The notes below the pieces were generated by a model. It was given only the letters and a program-made list of their open reading frames with translations. It searched no databases and was not told where the DNA came from. The position numbers and the translations under genes were made by a program. 64,000 nt of DNA, taken from contig CASDPB010000027.1 in assembly GCA_949282305.1 (NCBI GenBank), positions 50,783 through 114,782 on the forward strand. The letters are read 5' to 3'. Shown here piece after piece: positions 42,213 to 52,443 of this stretch. The stretch comes from an uncultured Lentisphaeria bacterium (GTDB taxonomy: Bacteria; Verrucomicrobiota; Lentisphaeria; Victivallales; UBA1829). Within the stretch, counting starts at the first letter, position 1. Every line of letters begins with the position of its first letter.

Positions 42213-43728
42213 CCTGTCCCAGATCCTGCTCGGCGCACTGCTGCTCTGCGCGGCACTGTTCTGCTCCGCCGGAACCGTCAAGCTGACGGTGATTCAGACG
42301 ACCGACATTCACGCGCAGACAGACGGCCGCCGGACTCCCGGAATCGCGCGTCTGGCTTCCGTAATCAAAGCCGAACGCGCAGCGACGGGCGGCAGGGATC
42401 ATGTCCTCCTGATCGACTGCGGCGATCTGTTTCAGGGCTCCTATCAGGCGACGCTGGACCGCGGCGGCTCGCTGGTTCATTATCTGAATCAGCTCTCCTA
42501 CGATGCGTTCATTCCCGGCAATCATGACTTTGATTTCGGCACCTCCGTGCTGCTGAAACACCTGAACGGCATTCAGGCGGATGTCCTTGCCTTCAATCTC
42601 AGGCTGAAGGACGCGCCGCCGGGCAGAATCCTGAAATGGAAAATGTTTGAAAAGAACACGCTGAAAATCGCGGTCGCGGGAATGACGTCGCCCTATCTCT
42701 TCGCCTGGCTGTCCGGCAGTCAGACCGCGGGACTGGAACTCACGGACTGCCAGGAGGCGCTGGCAAAGATCATTCCTGAAATCATGGAGGCAAAGCCGGA
42801 TATTGTCATTCTCGCGATGCACAGCGGCGAATTCATGCCGGCGCGCCTCGGCTCCTCCGGCGGAAAAAAGCGGATGTCCGCCGGAGCCTTTCTGCGGAAA
42901 TATCCCCAGATTGACCTGGTTCTCGGCGGACACTCCCATCAGGTGGCAGCCGGGAAACAGGTTGCATCGTCATGGTATGTTCAGGCACCGGCACGGAGCG
43001 GCGGAGCGGCAGTCGCGGAACTCGTCTACGACAAGGAAAAACGGAGGATCGTTTCCCTGAAATCGCGGATTGCATACGCGGCGGGCGCGGAACCGGATGC
43101 GGAAACGGACGCAATGCTGGCTCCTCTGCGGGAACAGAGCCGCCGGCACGGAACACGCCGGATCGCATGTCTGCCATTTCCGCTGGAACCGCTGAAAAGA
43201 TCCGGGACGGACAATCGTCTGAGCAGGATTTTCGGCAGGGCAATGATCCGTGAAGCCGGGGCGCAAATCGCTCTCCACGGGACTTTGAGCTCCTACCGCT
43301 CCAGACCGGGAATCCTGTATGCCTCGCAGGTCTATCTGCTGGCGCCGTATGAAAACCAGCTCTGCACCATGGAGATTTCACCGGCGGAATGCCGCGCGAT
43401 CATCGAGGAACAGTATGCGGGGAAACGTTCCGGCTCCTTTCAGACAATCACCGGCGTCTCGTTCAAAACGGACAGATACGGCAAAATCCGGGGCGGACTG
43501 TTTCTTGACGGAAAAACGGAAGAATGGAACGGGGAATCACGTCCGGCAAAACTTGTCCTGACCACTTACGCACTTGCGGGCGCGGGCGGGCGTTATCCCG
43601 TGCTGAAAGCAATCGGGGAAAAGAAAAAAGTCGATTTTCTGAGCATCGACATCCGTTCCGCACTTGAAAAATACCTCGCGGTGGAATATCCTTGCAGACA
43701 AACGGGAAAACAGGAAAAGGGAGACTGA
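42199..43728 (+). CDS. secreted 5'-nucleotidase/2',3'-cyclic phosphodiesterase family protein
   Basis: 509 residues. Signal peptide 1-25 (NLSQILLGALLLCAALFCSAG). Metallophosphoesterase domain: TTDIHAQTDG, IDCGDLFQGS, IPGNHDFDFG, AMHSGE and LGGHSHQ, all metal ligands of the calcineurin fold. C-terminal 5'-nucleotidase substrate domain (~300-490, IALHGTLSSYRS, LLAPYENQLCTMEI). It releases phosphate and nucleoside from nucleotides in the periplasm. Start overlaps the DUF89 gene. Confidence 0.92.
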   Translation: MWKRNLSQILLGALLLCAALFCSAGTVKLTVIQTTDIHAQTDGRRTPGIARLASVIKAERAATGGRDHVLLIDCGDLFQGSYQATLDRGGSLVHYLNQLSYDAFIPGNHDFDFGTSVLLKHLNGIQADVLAFNLRLKDAPPGRILKWKMFEKNTLKIAVAGMTSPYLFAWLSGSQTAGLELTDCQEALAKIIPEIMEAKPDIVILAMHSGEFMPARLGSSGGKKRMSAGAFLRKYPQIDLVLGGHSHQVAAGKQVASSWYVQAPARSGGAAVAELVYDKEKRRIVSLKSRIAYAAGAEPDAETDAMLAPLREQSRRHGTRRIACLPFPLEPLKRSGTDNRLSRIFGRAMIREAGAQIALHGTLSSYRSRPGILYASQVYLLAPYENQLCTMEISPAECRAIIEEQYAGKRSGSFQTITGVSFKTDRYGKIRGGLFLDGKTEEWNGESRPAKLVLTTYALAGAGGRYPVLKAIGEKKKVDFLSIDIRSALEKYLAVEYPCRQTGKQEKGD

Positions 43729-44139
43729 ATGATGTTGAGAATTCTTGCAATATGTATGTGTCTTGGAATGCTCTGCGGATGCAGCAGCGGACTCTCCGAA
43801 TCCAGCCAGCTGTCGAAAAACGAACAGGACGCCGTCATTGCCCATATCCGCAATTTCATCCAGCGCTCCAAAATCAAACTGACTCCTGCGGAGCGGGCGT
43901 ATGTCATGACGCACGATCCGTTCCTGAATATCTCCTATACCGGATACAAGGAAGGCTCCCTGACAGTACGCTGGGCATTTCCGCGCCAGCGGAACCTGAT
44001 CGTCACCCGGAGCGGCAAACTTCTTTCCAACGGCCGCGCGGACTGGACGGTCCGTGTAACGACGGACAAATCGACGCAGCTGGTGCCGCAGGACTTTTTC
44101 GGAGCCCACGGAGAGGAGATCGCCCTGCCGCCGCTCTGA
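43729..44139 (+). CDS. small lipoprotein
   Basis: 136 residues; GGGAG before ATG 43729 (ATG 43732 equally possible). A type II signal ends in the lipobox LCGC (Cys at ~18). The mature part has a helix (NEQDAVIAHIRNFIQRSKIKLTPAERAYV) and a small beta domain (YTGYKEGSLTVRWAFPRQRNLIV). Begins at the stop of the nucleotidase, so same operon. No family recognised. Confidence 0.75.
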   Translation: MMLRILAICMCLGMLCGCSSGLSESSQLSKNEQDAVIAHIRNFIQRSKIKLTPAERAYVMTHDPFLNISYTGYKEGSLTVRWAFPRQRNLIVTRSGKLLSNGRADWTVRVTTDKSTQLVPQDFFGAHGEEIALPPL

Positions 44140-44177
44140 TGCAGCCGCCCGTCCGCGGATTCGCAGTTGTTCCCGCT

Positions 44178-45035
44178 CTACTGCAAACGGAGTGAACGGT
44201 ATTTCTGCGGCGGAAGCCGGAAATGCTTCCTGAACTGGCGGCAGAAATAATTGCTGTCGGAAAAGCCGGTTCTGTCGGCAATCTCCCCGATGGTGAGTTC
44301 GGAATTCAGCAGGAGCATTGCCGCCTTTTTCAAACGGAGAACAATCAGGTATTCATTCGGCGCATACCCCGTGCAGTTCCTGAACATCCGCGTCAGCGTG
44401 CTTTCCGAGACCATGATCGAACGCGCCATTTCGGAGCGTGTCCAATGCCGCTCCGAATGCTCCGCGAGACGATTGATCAGTTCCGAAAGAAGGGCGGAGG
44501 ATTTCTTCTCCACCGGCAATCTGTGTTCCGAGCAGCAACGACCGAGCAGAACGGTCAGGAGAACGAAATGCGCCGCCATCGCCAGCGGATAATGTTCCCT
44601 GCCCCGTTCCTGTTCCTCCTCGATGTCATGCACGATCTTCAGAACCTCATTCAGTTCATGCGGATTCAGGTGCAGAAGATTCCGGCTCCGCAGTTCGGGC
44701 TCCAGCCGGAAAAGGGAACTGATTGCGGGATAACGGCAGAACGCCTGAAGCGGATTGTTCAGTTCACGCATGTCGAACATGATATTGTAAAGGGCAAGGT
44801 CTTTCAGATTCGTATAGCCGTGGCTGGTCCGGTTGTGAATCAGAAAGACGTCGCCTGCCTCAATCGTGCGGTTCTCTCCGAAAATCACATGTTCCCCCTG
44901 CCCTCTGTAGACAATCACCAGCTCCGAAAACTCATGATCGTGAAGCTGGTATTCCTCCTGCGGATCACGCCTGATCAGGCGCAGAGGAAGGCGTTTGTCC
45001 GCAAGATATTCCGATTTGAACAGTTTTCCCGGCAT
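44178..45035 (-). CDS. AraC family regulator, probable rhamnose regulator
   Basis: 285 residues from ATG 45035. N-terminal cupin (HDHEFSELVIVYRGQGEHVIFG, GDVFLIHNRTSHGY) as in RhaS/RhaR, C-terminal double HTH (WTRSEMARSIMVSESTLTRMFRNCTG and LTIGEIADRTGFSDSNYFCRQFRKHF). It is divergent from rhaA with a shared 147-bp region, so it most likely activates rhaA with L-rhamnose. Own promoter is a near-consensus sigma70 site. Confidence 0.85.
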   Translation of the reverse strand: MPGKLFKSEYLADKRLPLRLIRRDPQEEYQLHDHEFSELVIVYRGQGEHVIFGENRTIEAGDVFLIHNRTSHGYTNLKDLALYNIMFDMRELNNPLQAFCRYPAISSLFRLEPELRSRNLLHLNPHELNEVLKIVHDIEEEQERGREHYPLAMAAHFVLLTVLLGRCCSEHRLPVEKKSSALLSELINRLAEHSERHWTRSEMARSIMVSESTLTRMFRNCTGYAPNEYLIVLRLKKAAMLLLNSELTIGEIADRTGFSDSNYFCRQFRKHFRLPPQKYRSLRLQ

Positions 45036-45068
45036 CACATTCCATTCCTTTTTTCATGATTTGACACA

Positions 45069-45097
45069 ATCATACTATAAAAAGAATGTTTTGTCAA
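45069..45097 (-). promoter_or_regulatory. promoter of the AraC/rhamnose regulator
   Basis: Minus strand TTGACA (top 45092-45097), 17-bp spacer, TATGAT (top 45069-45074). A plus-strand TTGACA at 45061-45066 forms an inverted pair with it; no matching -10 was found for rhaA, which fits activator dependence. Confidence 0.75.
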
Positions 45098-45182
45098 GGC
45101 GCGGATTACCGGAACAGAGTATTTTTATGAGAGAAAAAGCAATCAGGCATACGGTTTCAACCGAATCACAAGGGAGGCAGAA

Positions 45183-46442
45183 ATGAAAGCAAAAACAGTC
45201 GAACAGCGTTACCTGCTCGCAAAAGAACAGTATGCGGAACTCGGCGTCGACACCGACGCCGCATTGAAGGCACTGGCGAAAATTCCGATCTCCATGCACT
45301 GCTGGCAGGGCGACGACGTCGGCGGCTTTGAACCCGGTGCGGGCGGAGCGTCCGGCGGCATTCTTTCCACCGGAAACTATCCGGGCCGCGCAAGAAACAT
45401 CAAGGAGCTCCGCAGCGATCTGGACAAGGCGTTCTCCCTGATCCCGGGGGCAAAGCGTCTGAATCTCCATGCAATCTACCTGGATTCCAGAAAAGCGGTC
45501 GCGCGCAACAAGATCACGCCCGCGCACTTCCAGAGCTGGATCGACTGGGCAAAGGAGCAGAAGGCGGGACTCGACTTCAACCCGACTTATTTCGCACACC
45601 CGAAAGCCTCCACGAATCTGACGCTCTCCAGCCCGGACGCGGGAATCCGCGAATACTGGATCGAACATGGAATTGCATGCCGCAAAATCGCGGCGGAAAT
45701 GGGAAAACAGCTCAAGAGCCCGTGCATCATGAATACATGGATTCCCGACGGCTTCAAGGACATCACCGTTGACCGCGCCGGAGCGAGAGCCCGTCTTGAA
45801 GAGTCTCTGGACAGAATCTTTGCCGAAAAGATTCCGGCAAAACACATGCGCGACGCCGTGGAATCCAAACTGTTCGGCATCGGCGTGGAATCCTGCACCG
45901 TGGGCTCGAATGAATTCTACATGGGATACGCCATGAAGAACAAACTTCTGCTCTGTCTCGACTCCGGACACTTCCATCCCACCGAAGTCATCAGCGACAA
46001 AATCAGCGCGGTGCTGCGGTTCATTGACGAGATTCTGCTCCATGTCAGCCGTCCGGTGCGCTGGGACTCCGACCATGTTGTTCTTTTCGACGACGAACTC
46101 CGCGCCATCGCGCAGGAAATCGTCCGCAACGGTCCGGACAGAGTTCATATCGGACTCGATTACTTTGATGCGACGATCAACCGTCTCGAAGCATGGGTCA
46201 TCGGCACGCGCAATATGCAGAAGGCTCTCCTGAACGCCCTGCTGGAACCGGCAGAAGAGCTGATCGACCTGGAACGTTCCTTCAGGAACGGCCGCAAGCT
46301 GGCGCTCCTCGAAGAGTTCAAGATGCTTCCGCTGGGAGCCGTCTACGATTATTTCTGCCTGACGCAGAACGTGCCGGTGGCGACGGAATATATCCGTGAA
46401 GTCGAAGCCTACGAAAAAAAGGTTCAGTCCAAACGGGGATGA
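45183..46442 (+). CDS. rhaA: L-rhamnose isomerase
   Basis: 419 residues, the normal RhaA length; GGGAGG precedes the ATG. It converts L-rhamnose to L-rhamnulose. Signatures: [48 protein letters not shown] (metal site), [23 protein letters not shown] (metal His/Asp) and HVVLFDDEL. Cytoplasmic. No rhamnulokinase or aldolase lies nearby. Confidence 0.96.
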   Translation: MKAKTVEQRYLLAKEQYAELGVDTDAALKALAKIPISMHCWQGDDVGGFEPGAGGASGGILSTGNYPGRARNIKELRSDLDKAFSLIPGAKRLNLHAIYLDSRKAVARNKITPAHFQSWIDWAKEQKAGLDFNPTYFAHPKASTNLTLSSPDAGIREYWIEHGIACRKIAAEMGKQLKSPCIMNTWIPDGFKDITVDRAGARARLEESLDRIFAEKIPAKHMRDAVESKLFGIGVESCTVGSNEFYMGYAMKNKLLLCLDSGHFHPTEVISDKISAVLRFIDEILLHVSRPVRWDSDHVVLFDDELRAIAQEIVRNGPDRVHIGLDYFDATINRLEAWVIGTRNMQKALLNALLEPAEELIDLERSFRNGRKLALLEEFKMLPLGAVYDYFCLTQNVPVATEYIREVEAYEKKVQSKRG

Positions 46443-46468
46443 TGCCATAGAATAACCCGTTGTCTTTC

Positions 46469-46501
46469 GCGGAACCGCCCTTGCGACAGGGACGGTTCCG
46501 C
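46469..46501 (+). terminator. hairpin after rhaA
   Basis: GCGGAACCGCCCT (46469-46481) pairs with AGGGACGGTTCCGC (46488-46501, one bulge). Strong stem, weak T tract. Confidence 0.5.
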
Positions 46502-46642
46502 TGTCGTTTCAACCGCCTTTCCATTCAAAGATTCCATGCAGAAGAACGCTGCTGAGTTCCGGACAGCGGGACAGCAGTGCCGGACAGCCGCTTTCATTCG
46601 TAATCTTCCCCCGCGGGACATGCCGTCCCGAACGTTTCGGAA

Positions 46643-46683
46643 GAGAATCTGAAAAAAAACGATTTTTTTTGAATCGCATTCTC
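46643..46683. terminator. long A8/T8 hairpin upstream of glmS
   Basis: GAGAAT (46643-46648) and ATTCTC (46678-46683) flank an inner AAAAAAAA-CGA-TTTTTTTT stem (46652-46670). May be a terminator; the remaining 46684-46857 is AT-rich and should hold the glmS promoter. No glmS-ribozyme core was recognised. Confidence 0.4.
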
Positions 46684-46857
46684 AACCCGATGAAAAATAA
46701 AAACTTACGGCTTTGCATTTTTTTTGCTAAACACTTTTACTAAACAGTTTGCAGAAGAAAGCCCACTTTTATTTTGATGGAAAAAGAGGTAAATTACCGC
46801 TTCTGATCCGTTTCCAGAAACGGGTCATGTCCAACAGAAAACGGAGGAAATGGCTAT

Positions 46858-48696
46858 ATGTGCGGAATCGTTGCTTATACCGGGACGCGCCCCGTCGCAA
46901 GAGTCCTGATTGACGGTTTGAAACGGCTTGAATACAGAGGGTATGACTCCGCCGGGATTGCCGTATGCTCCGGCGGCAGCGTGAAGTGCGTGAAAAGCAT
47001 CGGCAAGGTGAAAGCGCTGGAAAGCATGGTCCGGGAATCCGCGCCGGAACTCCTTGACGCGGCGGGATGCGGCATCGCGCACACCCGCTGGGCAACCCAC
47101 GGAGAACCTTCAGACATCAACGCGCATCCGCATTGTGATTCCAAAGGAGAATTTTATATCGTCCACAACGGCATCATCGACAACTGCCAGACATTGCGGA
47201 AGCGTCTTGAGGAACAGGGATGTGTGTTCCGCTCCGCCACGGACAGCGAAGTCATCGCGCACCTGATCGCAAAACTCTATCAGGGGGATCTTGTGCAGGC
47301 GGTCGCGGCGGCAATACGCAAACTCTCCGGCACTTACGGAATCGCGGTCGTCAGCGCCCGTCATCCGGGCATGATCGTGGCGGCGCGCAAAGGCAGTCCG
47401 CTGGTCATCGGACTCGGTGCCGGCGAAAATATTGCCGCAAGCGACCTTGCCGCGATTCTGCCCTATACGCGCCAGGTCATGTATCTGAACGACGGCGACA
47501 TCGCCGTCATCACCGCGGATGCGGTGGAAGTCCGCAGCATCGAAAACGTGCCTCTGGAACGCGAAGTCACCCGCGTGGAATGGGATGCGGACGCAGCGGA
47601 AAAAGGCAATTATCCGCACTTCATGCTCAAGGAAATCTTTGAACAGCCGGAGACGATCGAAAATGCAATCCGGGGACGCCTGGACCATGAAATGAAAACG
47701 GCAATCCTGTCCGGGCTGAACTTGACGCCGAGCGAACTCGCGCAGATCAGCCGGATCGTGATCGCCGGCTGCGGCAGCAGCATGCACGCGGGACTCCTGG
47801 GGGAATATTTCTTTGAAGACATCGCGGGAATTCCCGCGGAAGTCGAACAGGCGGCGGAATTCCGTTACCGCAATCCGATCATCGAGCCTCATACCCTGGT
47901 GCTTCCGATCAGCCAGTCCGGGGAGACTGCCGACACGATTGCCGCGGTGCGCGAGGCGACGGCAAAGGGAGCAGTCGTGGCGGCACTCTGCAATGTCGTC
48001 GGTTCGACCGTTGCGCGCGAGGCGGGACGCGGCGTTTATCTTCACGCGGGCCCGGAAATCAGCGTCGCTTCGACCAAGGCTTTCACCAGCCAGGTGACAG
48101 TCCTTCTTCTGCTCGCCCTGATGCTCGGACGAAACCGGCGCATGGATCGCACCGACGGAGCGCGCCTGATCTCCGAAATCGAAGCACTGCCTGCCATGAT
48201 CCGCAAAGTTCTGGGACAGGCACCGCAAATCCGGAAGATCGCCGGACGTTATGCGGAATACAATGATTTCTTCTTCATCGGCAGGGGCAGCCTGTATCCG
48301 GCGGCTCTGGAAGGGGCGCTCAAGCTCAAGGAAATCTCCTATGTCCACGCGGAAGGCTACCATGCCGCCGAGCTCAAGCACGGTCCCATTGCCCTGCTCG
48401 ACGAGAAGCATCCGGTCATCGCACTGGCAAACGATATTCCCGGAAAAGACAAAATGCTTGGAAATATACAGGAATGCAGAGCACGCAAAGCTCCGGTAAT
48501 CGCGATCGTCACCGAAGGCGATGGAGAGGCGGACGCGATTGCCGGAGACGTCATCAGGGTGCCGGGGTGCTCACGTTTCGCGGCGGCTCTGCCGACAGTC
48601 GTCGCTCTGCAGCTCCTGGCTTATTATATTGCCGCTGCGCGCGGCTGTGAAATCGACCAGCCGCGCAATCTGGCAAAAAGCGTAACGGTGGAATGA
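46858..48696 (+). CDS. glmS: glutamine-fructose-6-phosphate aminotransferase
   Basis: 612 residues. Start fixed by Cys2 of MCGIVAY, which becomes the N-terminal nucleophile; GGAGG lies 11 bp upstream. Glutaminase domain ~1-240 (RLEYRGYDSAG, HTRWATHG, HNGIIDN), two SIS domains ~280-600 (ISQSGETADTIAA, EISVASTKAFTSQV, LKEISYVHAEGYHAAELKHGP), ending PRNLAKSVTVE. Makes glucosamine-6-phosphate for peptidoglycan and lipid A. Confidence 0.97.
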   Translation: MCGIVAYTGTRPVARVLIDGLKRLEYRGYDSAGIAVCSGGSVKCVKSIGKVKALESMVRESAPELLDAAGCGIAHTRWATHGEPSDINAHPHCDSKGEFYIVHNGIIDNCQTLRKRLEEQGCVFRSATDSEVIAHLIAKLYQGDLVQAVAAAIRKLSGTYGIAVVSARHPGMIVAARKGSPLVIGLGAGENIAASDLAAILPYTRQVMYLNDGDIAVITADAVEVRSIENVPLEREVTRVEWDADAAEKGNYPHFMLKEIFEQPETIENAIRGRLDHEMKTAILSGLNLTPSELAQISRIVIAGCGSSMHAGLLGEYFFEDIAGIPAEVEQAAEFRYRNPIIEPHTLVLPISQSGETADTIAAVREATAKGAVVAALCNVVGSTVAREAGRGVYLHAGPEISVASTKAFTSQVTVLLLLALMLGRNRRMDRTDGARLISEIEALPAMIRKVLGQAPQIRKIAGRYAEYNDFFFIGRGSLYPAALEGALKLKEISYVHAEGYHAAELKHGPIALLDEKHPVIALANDIPGKDKMLGNIQECRARKAPVIAIVTEGDGEADAIAGDVIRVPGCSRFAAALPTVVALQLLAYYIAAARGCEIDQPRNLAKSVTVE

Positions 48697-48812
48697 ACGG
48701 CGGCAGTCCCATGCGGAAGATTGAACGCCGCATGAAATCTCCGGCGGCATGATATTGGCATTGCCCTCCTGCCGCCAGGAAACCGTCCGCAGTTTTCCCC
48801 TCTCATTTTTAT

Positions 48813-48845
48813 TCCGGACTCCCCGCCCGGGAATCCGGAGTTTTC
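48813..48845 (+). terminator. probable glmS terminator
   Basis: TCCGGA-C-TCCC (48813-48823) pairs with GGGA-A-TCCGGA (48830-48839), followed by GTTTT. Confidence 0.6.
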
Positions 48846-48928
48846 CCCGTTTCTAAAATTATTAAAATTATTTTCCGGATTTTTTCCCCTTCCCCCCTTG
48901 TTTTTTCCTCAAAATCATTTATAAATAA

Positions 48929-48951
48929 ATATACGGAATGATTACGTATAT
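48929..48951. promoter_or_regulatory. palindrome before the second pilin-like gene
   Basis: ATATACG (48929-48935) and CGTATAT (48945-48951), nine bases apart, in an AT-rich stretch with TATAAA-like sequence. Probable operator/promoter for the pilin-DUF4838 pair. Confidence 0.45.
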
Positions 48952-49147
48952 AAAAAGGAACAATCATTGAAACCGGAATGCCATGCACTTTTTCCGCAGA
49001 AGAGGTGCCGGAAAGCGGGATGCGGATGATCCCGGAACAATCGTCCCGTCCGGAAATGCGCTTTCGGAACGAGCCGGATTCATGAAATTGATTTTTTCAT
49101 CAGAGGAAAATGGAATGCTCAAGATAAGTCAAGGAGAAACGAAAGCA

Positions 49148-49909
49148 ATGAAAAGGGAATCTTTCACACTGATAGAGCTTTTAATCGTCATAGCGATCAT
49201 CGCCATTCTCGCCGCCATGCTCCTGCCCGCCTTGAACAAGGCAAAGGATATGGCAAAACAGATTTCCTGTCTGAACAATTTGAAACAGAACGGGGTGCAC
49301 TGGGCAACTTACAGCGATGATTACAACGGCTGCTTTCTGCCATCCCACTCTGATTCGGCTTCAAAAACATGGATCGAGTATGTTTTTCAGGATCATGCGC
49401 TGAATCTTCCGACCTTCAAGATCAACCTGGACGGTTACGAGCTGTCTGCGATGAACTCCTTTCAATGTCCCGCCCGGCAATTTCCCATAGGTTATTTTTA
49501 CAAATCCCGAAGCGCTTCGGATTACGCCTACAACAGACTGATAAATGACATCTGCTGTTCCGTCAATTCACTGGGGGCCGTCGACGGAACGGTGATACGG
49601 AAAACCTCCGACCGCAATCCCGTTCCGTCAAAGTCTCTGGTATGGATGGATCACGGACGGAATATAGGGCGGTCGGTTGCGAACGGCGCATTTCCTTATT
49701 ACATCCTCAGCGAAGGAACCCCGCTGAAGTTCGTTTCCATCGGGGCATACAGAATACATCCCGGCGGAGGCAACGGAGTTTATTTCGACCTGCATGCGGA
49801 GACCTCAAACGGCTACTGGGTCAATGACAAAACAGCGCATAAAATGCTGAATGTCTGGGACACGGGAAGGAATGACGGTCAAACCATATCGTTCTTTACC
49901 TTAAGATAA
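49148..49909 (+). CDS. pilin-like protein with prepilin N terminus
   Basis: 253 residues from ATG 49148 ([20 protein letters not shown]); AAGGAG lies about 11 bp upstream. The frame is open back to 48983, and ATG 49115 is an alternative. Signature helix [22 protein letters not shown] followed by [19 protein letters not shown], as in the abundant Lentisphaerae pilin-like proteins. C-terminal part: [18 protein letters not shown] (H-x-G-like domain). Exported through the type II/pilin route. Its stop is 28 bp before the DUF4838 gene, mirroring the pilin-hydrolase pairing at 20-23 kb. Confidence 0.85.
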   Translation: MKRESFTLIELLIVIAIIAILAAMLLPALNKAKDMAKQISCLNNLKQNGVHWATYSDDYNGCFLPSHSDSASKTWIEYVFQDHALNLPTFKINLDGYELSAMNSFQCPARQFPIGYFYKSRSASDYAYNRLINDICCSVNSLGAVDGTVIRKTSDRNPVPSKSLVWMDHGRNIGRSVANGAFPYYILSEGTPLKFVSIGAYRIHPGGGNGVYFDLHAETSNGYWVNDKTAHKMLNVWDTGRNDGQTISFFTLR

Positions 49910-49937
49910 CTGCCGAAGAAAGAAGAAAGGAATGTTC

Positions 49938-52313
49938 ATGAAAAGCCTCTGCCTGCTTGCATTTGCACTGTTCGCAATATCGCTTGAAGCGCTGGAAATC
50001 AACCGGGATTTCACAATCGTCACAGGAAAACTTTCAAGCGACCCGGAGATTCGTGCCGCATCAATACTCTCCTCCTGTCTGGAAAAAGTTTTCGGCGCCG
50101 GACTGAAAACAGTAAAGGAAGAAGAGCATGACGGGAAGTCGCCGGCAATTTTCATAGGGGATACCAATTATGCGGCGGAAAGACAGATTCACTCCGCACA
50201 ATTCGGTGAAGAAGAACATTATATCAGGGCAGATGAGAAAAACCTGATCGTCTGCGGTGGAAAGCCGCGCGGTCTGCTTTATGCCGTTTATGAAGTGCTG
50301 GAACAATTTGCCGGATGCACAAAACTGACACCGGTCGACGATTATATTCCCCGGAAAGAGTCTTTTACCGTTCCCGAAGGCAAAGCATTCCGCGGACAGC
50401 CTTTTTTCCAGATGCGCCAGCTCCGCATTGCGTCATTGGACGAAAAAGTCTATCAATTCTTTTCCTGGCACAAGATAAACAACCATGCCGCCTTGAATCC
50501 GAAGTTCATGCGGCTTTACAACCGCTATTCCGACTGCGGCAGCGGACACTCGTTTTTCAGTTACAGCAATACCTTTCCGCAAAACAGGCCGGAGCTTTTT
50601 TCCATGAACGCCAAGGGGATAAGAGAGCGTGCGACCTCTTTTACGGGACCGGGACAGTTCTGCCTCTCGAATCCGGAGGTCCGCAAACTGGTGAAGAAAG
50701 AGGTTGCCAGACGAATTGCCAGATATGAGAAAATCTGTCGCGAACAGGGGTGCCCTCCGCCCGCATTTTATAATATCGCGACGAACGACAACAGCTCATA
50801 CTGCCGCTGTCCCGGCTGCAAGGCCCTGATGAAAAAATATGGGAATGTCTTCAGCGGCGCGTTAATTGATTTCATCAACGACATTGCCGGAGCTTTTCCG
50901 GAACAGCGGTTCCAGACTTTTGCATACCAGATTTCCCAGGAACCGCCTTCCAACATCAGGGCGCGCGACAATGTCATCATTCAATTCGCAATGCAATGCG
51001 TGATTTTCAGGGATGCGGATTGCGATCTGACAAGACCGCTGGAACATCCGTTCAACCGAAAAGTCATGAACAGAATGCGGCAATGGCAGAAGGTCGCGAA
51101 ACACTTTGCTGTCTGGCAATACGGCGATATGCACAACCAGACTTCCCCCTCGCCGTATACGGTGATCCCGACTCTGCCTCAGAATTTCCGCTTCTATGCA
51201 GGCATAGGGGCAAGCGGTCTGCTCTCCGAAACCTGCTATCAGGATTTGAACCGCCTGATCTCACCTCCGGCTTTCTATGACCTGCAGGTCTATATGACGG
51301 CAAAACTGATGGAAAATCCCTATTTGGACGATCAGGCGCTCATTACGGATTTCATGGAGAAATTCTATGGTCCGGCGGCGGGAAAAATGATGGAATACTA
51401 CCGTTTTCTCATCCGGAAAATGTCAGCGGAAGACAAATCCCTGTGCAGCGTCGCTGTGGAAGGGCGCGATTATCTGGCTCATGAGTTCTTTCATACCGTG
51501 GAAAAACTGCTGGACGAAGCGGAATACACGGTGAGAAACGATAATGTATATCTCAATCGCGTCAGACAGGAGCGGATTCCAGTCGATTTTGCGCTGCTCC
51601 ACCTGTGGAATCGGCTGGAAATGGATCGGGACAGAAATCTCAACCTGACAAGAAAGTCCGTGATCGACCGTCTGGAAAACATTCTTCCGTATTCTCTGAA
51701 CAAATATCTGGGACGCGAGAATCGGCCGAAACTCAACAGAAGCCTGAAACAGGCAGAAGAACGTGAGGCAGCCCGGATTATGCTGCTGCGTAATCCGATT
51801 CCCGTGCCGCCGCAGTTTGCAGACGAGGTGATTGTGCAGTATTCCATGCTGCAGAACGGCAGTCAGACCCGTTATCTGGCCCCGGACGCCGATGCGCTTT
51901 ACGGCAAGGCGCTGGTTCTCAAAAAAACGGGAAATCCGGTTTACGACACCCCCGAACTCCACCGGAAACCATTCGTTACCGGAATTTATGACGCCACACT
52001 GAAGAAAAATGTGCTGAAAAAGCGTTTTTCCCCGGAAGAACTGAAACAGGATGAGAAGTATCACTTATACTATCTCGGCCGCACGGCAATCCCCGGAGAA
52101 CACAAACTGAGCATGTATGCGCACTGGACCTGGACACTTCGGACGCATCACACACTGCAGATGACCTACAGCTGGGCGGATGCCGACCGGGAATATGATA
52201 TTTATCTTTCCCTGAAGTTTACCGGTCCCGCTTATGTGAAGGGCTCGAAAAAAGAAAATGCGGTTTATCTGGACAGAGTAATTTACGTCAAAAAAGGCAC
52301 TGCGTCCAACTGA
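49938..52313 (+). CDS. secreted DUF4838 (alpha-glucuronidase-like) protein
   Basis: 791 residues from ATG 49938 with AAGGA spaced correctly; ATG 49932 is too close to it. Signal peptide 1-18 (KSLCLLAFALFAISLEA). An N-terminal alpha-glucuronidase-like subdomain (IFIGDTNYA, LIVCGGKPRGLLYAVYEVLE) leads into the DUF4838 barrel (FCLSNPEVRKLV, NDNSSYCRCPGCKAL, IQFAMQCVIFRDADCDL, FAVWQYGDMHNQ). The CxCPxC cysteines in the middle are usual in this family. C-terminal ~130 residues form a beta domain. Likely acts on host or plant polysaccharide; activity unproved for the family. Confidence 0.88.
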   Translation: MKSLCLLAFALFAISLEALEINRDFTIVTGKLSSDPEIRAASILSSCLEKVFGAGLKTVKEEEHDGKSPAIFIGDTNYAAERQIHSAQFGEEEHYIRADEKNLIVCGGKPRGLLYAVYEVLEQFAGCTKLTPVDDYIPRKESFTVPEGKAFRGQPFFQMRQLRIASLDEKVYQFFSWHKINNHAALNPKFMRLYNRYSDCGSGHSFFSYSNTFPQNRPELFSMNAKGIRERATSFTGPGQFCLSNPEVRKLVKKEVARRIARYEKICREQGCPPPAFYNIATNDNSSYCRCPGCKALMKKYGNVFSGALIDFINDIAGAFPEQRFQTFAYQISQEPPSNIRARDNVIIQFAMQCVIFRDADCDLTRPLEHPFNRKVMNRMRQWQKVAKHFAVWQYGDMHNQTSPSPYTVIPTLPQNFRFYAGIGASGLLSETCYQDLNRLISPPAFYDLQVYMTAKLMENPYLDDQALITDFMEKFYGPAAGKMMEYYRFLIRKMSAEDKSLCSVAVEGRDYLAHEFFHTVEKLLDEAEYTVRNDNVYLNRVRQERIPVDFALLHLWNRLEMDRDRNLNLTRKSVIDRLENILPYSLNKYLGRENRPKLNRSLKQAEEREAARIMLLRNPIPVPPQFADEVIVQYSMLQNGSQTRYLAPDADALYGKALVLKKTGNPVYDTPELHRKPFVTGIYDATLKKNVLKKRFSPEELKQDEKYHLYYLGRTAIPGEHKLSMYAHWTWTLRTHHTLQMTYSWADADREYDIYLSLKFTGPAYVKGSKKENAVYLDRVIYVKKGTASN

Positions 52314-52443
52314 TTTTTCCGGTTTTGCAGACAGACTGCAAAACACAGCCGCATATTTCCATATCATGACGGACAGACAGTCTGCGGAAGAACCTCCCGG
52401 CGGAGCGGCTGAAATCTCTGCGGAGCGGGAAAACGCGCACGGT

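Noticed and set aside
46640..46857. glmS ribozyme/riboswitch
   Set aside because: The leader has a long hairpin but I could not find the conserved glmS ribozyme core.
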